A DNA stretch of 64,000 nt from Chloroflexota bacterium. GTDB lineage: Bacteria > Chloroflexota > Limnocylindria > P2-11E. Positions 57,011 through 64,000 of this stretch are shown in pieces. The DNA is taken from positions 124,001 through 188,000 of the forward strand of contig VBFY01000063.1 of assembly GCA_005889405.1 (NCBI GenBank), given 5' to 3'. Numbering within the stretch: the first letter of the stretch is position 1; each line of letters starts with the position of its first letter. Made by a program: the position numbers and the translations under genes. The notes beneath the pieces are model-generated. The model did not search any database, was not told the origin of the DNA, and saw only the letters and a program-made list of their open reading frames with translations.

Positions 57011-57909
57011 ACGTGCGCCGTGGCCTTTTCTGGCCACTCGTGCTGATCACGATCGGTCTCGTCTTCCTGCTCGTGAACTACGGACTCATCCCGGGCGTGA
57101 CTGCGGTCTCGCTCCTCAGCCTGTGGCCGCTCCTTCTGATCCTCGCGGGCGTCGATATCGCGATCGGTCGGCGCTGGCCGCTGGCCGCACTCGGCATCGA
57201 CGTCGCTGTCATCGCGCTCGGCCTGGTGTTGCTCTCGACCCAGCCGGCGATCCTCGGCGGCCCGTTCTTCACCTTCGGCGGTACCACCGGCGGCGAGAGC
57301 GACGTGTCCGTCGAACGTCAGAGCGCGACAGCGCTCTCGCTCGAGATCAACGGCGGCGCCGGGCGGTATCGGATCAGCGGCGGAAGCGCATCGCTGGTCG
57401 AGGCGCATAGCACGAGCGAGGACCTGCGCCTCCGCCGCTCGGACCTCGTCGCGAAGCCGACGAGCACCCATGCCGACGTCCGCATCGATCAGATAAGCAA
57501 TCGGCGCGTCGGTGGCACGCCCATCGATGTCGAGACGCGCGTTGCGAGTGACATCGCGACCGACCTGACGGTCAACGGCGGAGCGGGCGAATTCGTCATC
57601 GACCTGAGCGATGTGAAGATCACCAGAGCCGAGCTCAACATGGGTGCCGCGTCGCTCACGCTCACGCTTCCGAAGCCGACGGGCACGGTGAACATCGACG
57701 TGAACGCCGGCGCGTCCAGCATCGTGATCGAGGTGCCCGACGGCGTCGAGGCGCAGGTCACGTCGAAGGGTGCGCTGTTGACGCTTCGAAGCTCCAACCC
57801 GCGGGTGAGCGCGAGCGGCAGCACGGCCGAGACGTCCGCGTACGCATCGGCGACCGCGCGCGTCACCGTGCACATCACGGCGGGGGTCAGCTCGATAACG
57901 GTCCGCTAA
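57007..57909 (+). CDS. LiaF/toast-rack-like membrane protein (DUF5668 region)
   Basis: GLFWPLVLITIGLVFLLVNYGLIPG; C-terminal beta-rich NINGGAG/NAGASSIVIEVPDG repeats. Confidence 0.82.
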   Translation: MNVRRGLFWPLVLITIGLVFLLVNYGLIPGVTAVSLLSLWPLLLILAGVDIAIGRRWPLAALGIDVAVIALGLVLLSTQPAILGGPFFTFGGTTGGESDVSVERQSATALSLEINGGAGRYRISGGSASLVEAHSTSEDLRLRRSDLVAKPTSTHADVRIDQISNRRVGGTPIDVETRVASDIATDLTVNGGAGEFVIDLSDVKITRAELNMGAASLTLTLPKPTGTVNIDVNAGASSIVIEVPDGVEAQVTSKGALLTLRSSNPRVSASGSTAETSAYASATARVTVHITAGVSSITVR

Positions 57910-57975
57910 CGATCGGCCGCGGACGGGAGGCGCATCCGCGCCGCGCTGGTTCGCATCCTGCAGAATCGTCCGCGC

Positions 57976-58833
57976 ATGTTCCGTCGCTGGCTCCAGCCGC
58001 TGTTGAATGCGCAGGCCGTCTGGGCCGACCCGCTCGGCGACGTCTTCCAGCGCATCTTCCGCACGGTGTACAGTCCGTTCCCCGGCCTGCGCGACCTGCT
58101 GCACGGGACGTGGCTCGGCCATCCCGTGCATCCGATGATCACCGACGTCCCGATCGGCGCACTGATCATCGCCACCGTTCTCGACCTGGCGGGCCAACCC
58201 ATCGCGGCGACGTGGGCGATCGGCGTGGGACTCCTGGGTATGCTGGCGGCCGCGCTCGCGGGGTACGCCGATTACATCGACCTCGAGGGCGCGGGCAAAC
58301 GGGTCGGCAGCCTGCACTCGACCTCGATGCTCGTCGCGCTCGTCCTTTATGTGGTCTCGATCGGTGCGCGACTGGGCTGGTGGCCACTCTTCGCGGGCGG
58401 CGCGGAGTGGACGGCCGGTCTGGGCCTTCTGTTCGTGGTGGTGGGTGGTTATCTCGGCGGCGAGCTCGTCTTCGATCTGGGCAGCCAGGTCGATCGCCAT
58501 GCGTGGCGCGGTGGCGGCACGAAATGGCAGGCGCTCGACATCGACAGCGTTCCTGAGGCCAAGCCCACGAAGGCGAAGGCAGGCGCACAGACGCTCGTCG
58601 TGGTGCGGCGAGGCGAGCAGATCTTCGCGCTCCACGACACCTGCGCGCATCAGGGATGCTCGCTCTCAGACGGGAAGCTCGTCGATGACGGAAAGCGGAT
58701 CGAGTGCAGCTGCCACGGATCGCGCTTCGAGCTCGCGGACGGAAGCGTGAACCGCGGGCCCGCGGTGTACCCACAACCGCATTACGCAGTCCGCCGCGCC
58801 GAAGGGAAGATCGAGGTCAAACGGACGAGCTGA
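57976..58833 (+). CDS. DUF2231-Rieske 2Fe-2S fusion protein
   Basis: GTWLGHPVHPMITDVPIGALIIATVLDLAG; CAHQGCSLSDGKLVDDGKRIECSCHGSRF. Confidence 0.9.
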   Translation: MFRRWLQPLLNAQAVWADPLGDVFQRIFRTVYSPFPGLRDLLHGTWLGHPVHPMITDVPIGALIIATVLDLAGQPIAATWAIGVGLLGMLAAALAGYADYIDLEGAGKRVGSLHSTSMLVALVLYVVSIGARLGWWPLFAGGAEWTAGLGLLFVVVGGYLGGELVFDLGSQVDRHAWRGGGTKWQALDIDSVPEAKPTKAKAGAQTLVVVRRGEQIFALHDTCAHQGCSLSDGKLVDDGKRIECSCHGSRFELADGSVNRGPAVYPQPHYAVRRAEGKIEVKRTS

Positions 58834-58873
58834 AGTAGGGTCGAGCGCTCGGTCGTTCGGCGATACTGTCCGC

Positions 58874-60238
58874 GTGGCCGAAGCGACCGATACGATCCAC
58901 CGCGTCGCCTCGAAGGTCCTCACGCTCGAGGACCTCGAGCTCGAGACGCTGCGTGCGCTGAATAGCGAGTACCTCCGCCATCATCCCGAAGAGGTCGCCG
59001 CTTTCCTCAACGAGCGCTCGCCCGAGGACACCGCGCTCCTACTCGCGCGCGCGCCGACTCCGACGGCCGCGGCACAGATCCTGGAGCGCCTGAATCCACG
59101 GGTCGCGGCGGAAGTGCTCGCCCTGCTCGACGACGTCCTCGTGCGCGCGATGCTCGCCGTCACGAACCCGGTGCGCGCCGCGCAGATCATCGGCGGGCTC
59201 GACCCCGTTGCGCGCGACGCGCAGCTCACCCGACTCGACGAGCGCGCCGCGGAGCAGATCCGCGAGCTCCTCGCGTATCCCGCCGACTCGGCCGGTGCCC
59301 TCATGGATCCGCGCATCAGCGCCTTCGGCCCCGACACGACGGTCGAAGAGGCGCTGCGCAAGATGCGCACCTTCAAAGAGAAAGAGCTCGGCTCGATCTA
59401 CCTCATGGACCGCGAGGGCCGACTCGCCGGCGCCGTTCCGCTCGGTGAGATCGCGACGGCCGAACCCGACACACCGCTGCGCGACCTGATCCGCGGCGAG
59501 CCCGTCTCCGTGTTCGTCAACGCCTCTCGCGAGGAGGTCGTGAAGGCGCTGGACGAGCGACGCGTGGCGACCCTGCCGGTCGTCGACGCGGAGTCCAAGC
59601 TCGTTGGCGTGATCCGCTACCGGACGCTCGTCGCCGCCGCCGAGGCTGAAGCGACCATGGGGATCCAGACGATGGTCGGCGTCGGTAAGGAGGAGCACGC
59701 GCTGTCGCGCGTCCGCTTTGCGGTCCGCCAGCGCCTGCCGTGGCTCGAGATCAACCTGGCGACCGCATTCGCCGCGGCGTTCGTCGTCGGTCTGTTCGAG
59801 GGGACGATCGCGCAGTTCACCGCGCTCGCGGTGCTCATGCCGGTCGTCGCCGGCCAGTCCGGCAACAGCGGAATGCAGGCGCTGGCCGTGACGATGCGCG
59901 GCCTCGCGCTGCGTGAGGTCCGCCCGACGCACTGGCCGCGCCTCATCTGGAAGGAAGCGGGCACGGGGATCATCAACGGCTTCGCCTGCGCGGTGGTCAC
60001 CGCCCTCGCCGTGTATCTCTGGAGCCACAGCGCGGGGCTCGCGTTCGTCATCGGCCTGGCGATGGTGATCTCGATGAGCCTCGCCGGGATGGCCGGCGCG
60101 GCCGTGCCGCTCATCCTGAAAGCGCTCGGCCAGGATCCGGCGCAGTCGTCGTCGATCGTTCTCACGACGATCACCGACATCTCGGGGTTCATGGCGTTCC
60201 TCGGTCTCGCGACCATCTTTTCCAGTCTTCTCACGTGA
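58874..60238 (+). CDS. mgtE: Magnesium transporter MgtE
   Basis: N-domain helices, two CBS motifs, AVLMPVVAGQSGNSGMQALAVTMRGLALREV. Confidence 0.94.
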   Translation: MAEATDTIHRVASKVLTLEDLELETLRALNSEYLRHHPEEVAAFLNERSPEDTALLLARAPTPTAAAQILERLNPRVAAEVLALLDDVLVRAMLAVTNPVRAAQIIGGLDPVARDAQLTRLDERAAEQIRELLAYPADSAGALMDPRISAFGPDTTVEEALRKMRTFKEKELGSIYLMDREGRLAGAVPLGEIATAEPDTPLRDLIRGEPVSVFVNASREEVVKALDERRVATLPVVDAESKLVGVIRYRTLVAAAEAEATMGIQTMVGVGKEEHALSRVRFAVRQRLPWLEINLATAFAAAFVVGLFEGTIAQFTALAVLMPVVAGQSGNSGMQALAVTMRGLALREVRPTHWPRLIWKEAGTGIINGFACAVVTALAVYLWSHSAGLAFVIGLAMVISMSLAGMAGAAVPLILKALGQDPAQSSSIVLTTITDISGFMAFLGLATIFSSLLT

Positions 60239-62106
60239 GCACTGGCGCGCGCCGGCTCGTCGCCTCTGCGCTGCTGGTCGTCGCTGCCGCGCTGCTCGTG
60301 TCCGCCACTCGCGCCGCCGACGAAGGCTGGGTCGTGGAGCGGTTCGCTTCGGACGTGAACATCCAGAGCGACGGTCGGCTTCTCGTCACCGAGAACATCG
60401 ACGTCAATTTCCAGGCCCTCAGCGATCGGCACGGCATCTTCCGCGACATACCGGTGCGCTACCGGTGGGATGCCGACCCGACGTACGAGCGCGTGTACCA
60501 GCTCAGCGTGCAGTCGGTCCGCGACCTGAATGGGCGCGCGGTGAATTACGAGACGAGCCAGAACGGGGCGAACTTCCGGATCAAGATCGGCGACGCAAAT
60601 CGCACCGTCACTGGGAAGCAGACCTATCGCATCGCGTACACGGTGCGCGGCGCGCTGAATTCCTTCGCGGACCACGATGAGCTGTTCTGGAACGTGAACG
60701 GCGGCGGGTGGCCCGTGCCGATGCTCGCCGTGAGCGCGACCGTCTTCGCCCCGTCCAACGCCTTCACGTCGATCGCGTGCTACGAAGGTGCGACTGGCTC
60801 GAGCAAGCCGTGCCGCAGCTCCTTCGCGGCCGACCGCGTCACGTTCAGCGCGACGGGCGCGCTCGCCACCGGCGATCAGCTCACGTTCGTCACATCGCTC
60901 CGAAAGGGGATCGTCTCAGGGACGCTGCCGATCCTGGAGCAGCGTCAGCGCGGTGTGGAGAGCTACTTCGACCTGACGCCGTCGACGGAGGGCGCCGCGC
61001 TACTCGTGATGCTCGGCGGTCTCGGTCTCGTGATCTGGCGCTGGTGGTCGGCCGGTCGTGACGAGCAGGGCCGCCAGACGATCGTGGCGGAGTACGAGCC
61101 GCCCGAGAAGCTGCGGCCGGCGCAGGTCGGACTTCTCGTCGACGAGCATGCCGACACGAAGGACGTCACCGCGACGATCGTCGATCTCGCGGTCCGCGGT
61201 TTCTTGACGATCACCGAGCTGCCGATGATCGGGATCGTCAAGTTCTTGGGGGGGAAGGACTGGTCGCTGACGCGCACGGCGGACAAAGCCGATCCCGCGG
61301 CACTGCAGCCGTACGAGCGCACCATTTACGACGGGCTCTTCGGCCGCGCCGTGCCCGATGACCGCGCGACGAAGCTCGTCGCCTTGATCCAGCAGTTCAA
61401 CGCGCGGGTCGGTGCCGCGCCCGCCGCCCTCGCCGCGCTCCAACCCGAACCCACCGACGTGGTGAAGCTGTCCGCGCTGAAGGAGCACTTCTACACGACG
61501 CTCAGCAAAGCGCAGCGCGAGCTTTACGCCGACTCCGTGGCTCGCAAGTGGTTCCCCGCGGATCCGCAGCGCGTCCGGCAGATCTACGCGGGGCTCGGGT
61601 GTCTCGCGATCGCGGTCGCTGCTGTCAGCGTCTTCGCGCTCGGCTCCATGCTCGGCGCGGGTCTGGTCGGACTTGCCGCGATCGTGCCCGCGGTCGCGCT
61701 GCTTGGCGTCGCGTCGCGCATGCCGCGCAAGACGAGCACCGGTGCCGAGCTCTTGCGCCGCACGCTTGGCTTCCGCCACTACATGGAGATCGCCGAGACC
61801 GAGCGACAACGTTTTGCCGAGCGCGAGAACATCTTCTCCGAGTACCTGCCCTACGCGATCGTGTTCGGCTCTGTCGAGAAATGGGCGCGCGCCTTTAAGG
61901 ACATCGACGTGACGAAGCAGACCGCGAGCTGGTACACGGGCAGCACGCTCGGCGCGTTCTCCGCGAACGATCTGTCGAACAACTTGAGCTCCTTCTCGAA
62001 CCAGGTCTCCTCGGCGATCGCCTCGACGCCTGGCGGGAGCGGTGGCAGCGGCTTCGGCGGCGGATCGGGTGGTGGCGGCGGCGGCGGTGGTGGCGGCAGC
62101 TGGTGA
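60235..62106 (+). CDS. DUF2207 membrane protein with Gly-rich C-terminus
   Basis: FASDVNIQSDGRLLVTENIDVNFQALSDRHGIFRDIPVRYRW; ends GGSGFGGGSGGGGGGGGGGSW. Confidence 0.88.
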   Translation: MSTGARRLVASALLVVAAALLVSATRAADEGWVVERFASDVNIQSDGRLLVTENIDVNFQALSDRHGIFRDIPVRYRWDADPTYERVYQLSVQSVRDLNGRAVNYETSQNGANFRIKIGDANRTVTGKQTYRIAYTVRGALNSFADHDELFWNVNGGGWPVPMLAVSATVFAPSNAFTSIACYEGATGSSKPCRSSFAADRVTFSATGALATGDQLTFVTSLRKGIVSGTLPILEQRQRGVESYFDLTPSTEGAALLVMLGGLGLVIWRWWSAGRDEQGRQTIVAEYEPPEKLRPAQVGLLVDEHADTKDVTATIVDLAVRGFLTITELPMIGIVKFLGGKDWSLTRTADKADPAALQPYERTIYDGLFGRAVPDDRATKLVALIQQFNARVGAAPAALAALQPEPTDVVKLSALKEHFYTTLSKAQRELYADSVARKWFPADPQRVRQIYAGLGCLAIAVAAVSVFALGSMLGAGLVGLAAIVPAVALLGVASRMPRKTSTGAELLRRTLGFRHYMEIAETERQRFAERENIFSEYLPYAIVFGSVEKWARAFKDIDVTKQTASWYTGSTLGAFSANDLSNNLSSFSNQVSSAIASTPGGSGGSGFGGGSGGGGGGGGGGSW

Positions 62107-62119
62107 CCGGCCCGCGCGG

Positions 62120-63001
62120 CTAGCGACTCTCCGCGAGATCCGACGCAACGATGTAACGGCCGCCACCCATGACCTGGGCGCGGTCTGCGGCGGCGAGTGC
62201 CGCGCCGAGGAGCGCGACCGACTCGTTCGCATCGCGTGGGAACTCCGCGACGCCGATGCTGCAGTGGACCGTGCGCGCGCGACCGACGACGTCGAACGGC
62301 TCGGCCAGCACGAGCAGCAACCGTACCGCGACCACCGCCGCATCGTTGCTCGTGGTGAGCGCGGTCAGAACGACGAGGAACGAGTCGTCGGACAGCCGCG
62401 CCGGCACATCGCTCGTCCGGACGAACGCGGTGAGTCGCTTCGCGAATTGGCGAACGACCTCATCAGCGGTGGCGCGACCATCCGGCGCCTCACGCAGCTG
62501 TCGGAACCGATCGAGCTTGAGGCTCAGGATGCCGACGGAACGCTTGTCGCGCTGCGCGAGGGCGATCGCCTGCTCGACGTGGAGCATCGCGATCTCGCGC
62601 CCGGCGAGATTCGTCGTCATGTCGACCAGACCGAGTGACCGCAGCTGCACGCGCGTGTCGCGGAGGCGGACCTGCGACGTCGCGTCGGTGAACAGCACGA
62701 CGGTGTACGTCTTACCGTCCGCGCGCAGTGGCGACTGCCGGACCTCGACCCATTTGCCTTCGCGTATCTCGATGAGCGCCTGGGGCGTCGTCGTGAACTT
62801 GCCGACGTTCTGTTCGGCGATGGTCATCGAGGACCATCCGGTGATCGCGCCCGCGGCAGCGTTCCAGAAGATCAGCTCGCCATCGGCCCCGACGATCGCC
62901 ACCCCGTCGCGCGTCTCCCTCGCGAGCAGCCCCGCCAGACCCAGCGACTCCGCGTGGAGCTGCGGCGGGAGCGTCCGCCGATCCGAAAGCCGTTCGCTCA
63001 T
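62120..63001 (-). CDS. PAS domain + degenerate GGDEF protein
   Basis: DGVAIVGADGELIFWNAAAGAITGW (PAS); RDKRSVGILSLKLDRFRQLRE..LSDDSFLVVLTAL (GGDEF fold with SDDSF). Confidence 0.82.
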   Translation of the reverse strand: MSERLSDRRTLPPQLHAESLGLAGLLARETRDGVAIVGADGELIFWNAAAGAITGWSSMTIAEQNVGKFTTTPQALIEIREGKWVEVRQSPLRADGKTYTVVLFTDATSQVRLRDTRVQLRSLGLVDMTTNLAGREIAMLHVEQAIALAQRDKRSVGILSLKLDRFRQLREAPDGRATADEVVRQFAKRLTAFVRTSDVPARLSDDSFLVVLTALTTSNDAAVVAVRLLLVLAEPFDVVGRARTVHCSIGVAEFPRDANESVALLGAALAAADRAQVMGGGRYIVASDLAESR

Positions 63002-63069
63002 GACGACCAGTCTGCCATCAGGGCAAGCGTTTCGAGCGCATTCGGCCTCAGGGGATTAGCGTTTCGCTG

Positions 63070-63498
63070 ATGGCGCGCCAGGTGCCCATGCAGAGCGAGC
63101 TCGATCGCCTCACCGCCGATCTTCGCGTCTTCGACGCCAATGGGATCGAGCGGGCGGCCTGGGGCTGGGACCGACACGAGCGTCGGGGCCTCGACGCGTA
63201 CCACGCCGCTGAGCGCGCCGCGCTCGCACAGATCGAACAGCGCGATCTCGGTCCGCGCTGGGAGGAATTCCGTCGCACGCTGTTCGGGCTGACCGAGGGC
63301 GCCGGCGCGCTGGTCAGCTGGAAGGCAAAGCACGGTCAACAGGGACACAAGGCCGAGCGCGCGGCGTTCGGTGCGGCGCTCGGGCTGTTCGCCAGAGGGC
63401 ACCTCACGCGTGAGCAGTACGCCGGCCTGGTCGAGCCGATGGCCGAGGCTCTTCCGTGGCTCCTACCAGACCGCGCGCCAGCTCCACGAACGCCGTGA
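63070..63498 (+). CDS. Hypothetical protein
   Basis: Single ORF with coding-like composition; family not recognised. Confidence 0.5.
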   Translation: MARQVPMQSELDRLTADLRVFDANGIERAAWGWDRHERRGLDAYHAAERAALAQIEQRDLGPRWEEFRRTLFGLTEGAGALVSWKAKHGQQGHKAERAAFGAALGLFARGHLTREQYAGLVEPMAEALPWLLPDRAPAPRTP

Positions 63499-63709
63499 GC
63501 GCAACCGTTCCGATCTACCGCCTCTGAAACGTCTGACGTGCTGCCGCTCGACAGCCGTCAGATGCGCGTCACTCGATTGCTCGTCGGACTCTCGAGGTAT
63601 TTCTATGCGTGTGCTGCAACACATTCCCGTCGTGGCCCGACTGATGGTTTCCTCGTGATGCTCGCGGCAATCCTTTCCGCGTCTCCACAAAGGAGCGAGG
63701 AGGAACGAA

Positions 63710-64000
63710 ATGCGACGCATCAAATCGATTCTGGCGCGACCGGCGCTTGTCATCGGGCTCTCTCTCGCGTTGGTCGGGGGAAGCGCGATAACGTTCGCGG
63801 CCGCCGCATCAACCGGAGTGATCTACGCCTGCGTGAATAACAGCAGCGGCACGATCCACCTGGTCGGTTCTGCAGATACGTGCTCGACGAATGAGGTCGC
63901 GTTGGCGTGGAATCAGCAGGGGCCCAAGGGCGACACGGGTCCACAGGGGCCCAAGGGCGACACGGGTCCACAGGGGCCGGCCGGCCCAGCTGGTATGGGT
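63710..64000 (+). CDS. Collagen-like (Gly-X-Y) exported protein, truncated by window end
   Basis: SD GAGGAGG, MRRIKSILARPALVIGLSLALVGGSAITFAAAASTGVIYACVNNSSGTIHLVGSADTCSTNEVALAWNQQGPKGDTGPQGPKGDTGPQGPAGPAGMG. Confidence 0.85.
   Translation, partial: MRRIKSILARPALVIGLSLALVGGSAITFAAAASTGVIYACVNNSSGTIHLVGSADTCSTNEVALAWNQQGPKGDTGPQGPKGDTGPQGPAGPAGMG
63917..63978 (+). repeat. 27-bp perfect tandem repeat (2.3 copies in window)
   Basis: CAGGGGCCCAAGGGCGACACGGGTCCA at 63917 and 63944, partial at 63971; encodes (Q)GPKGDTGP. Confidence 0.92.

Noticed and set aside
1-64000. CRISPR array, prophage, transposon or classic defence island
   Set aside because: No direct-repeat/spacer pattern, integrase, transposase, capsid or restriction/cas/toxin genes were recognised; the only mobile-type remnant is the LAGLIDADG-like pseudogene.

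Overview
64 kb of a high-GC bacterial chromosome, mostly housekeeping genes. Gene content and order (sbp between ftsQ and ftsA, mraZ-led dcw cluster, F420-type LLM oxidoreductases, an FtsZ tail ending in EVPSFLRRR) suggest a Chloroflexota-like organism, but that placement is inference. Main blocks: lipA(partial)-lipB; a frame-disrupted LAGLIDADG/zinc-ribbon endonuclease gene; a VirB11-like ATPase / MoxR AAA+ / VWA triad; glcD-glcE-glcF behind an EVE-domain gene; a MoaD-MoaE fusion; parA-parB plus a small membrane ORF missing from the ORF track; a CAU tRNA next to a hairpin cluster; rnhA; RNase P RNA; an ABC exporter with an apparent uORF/terminator leader; and a nearly complete dcw cluster (mraZ to ftsZ, no murE) followed by nrdR, dcd, yggT, an ECF sigma/anti-sigma/PspC cluster, a Rieske protein, mgtE and a truncated collagen-like gene at the right edge. 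I found no integrase, transposase, CRISPR array or obvious defence island. Best leads: (1) several genes whose homologous N-termini begin upstream of any ATG/GTG/TTG and fit CTG initiation; (2) an attenuator-like leader of the ABC exporter; (3) two exact sigma-54 type -24/-12 matches before tiny membrane-protein genes; (4) the three-gene ATPase/MoxR/VWA unit. All calls come from reading the sequence and supplied translations; no database search was run.
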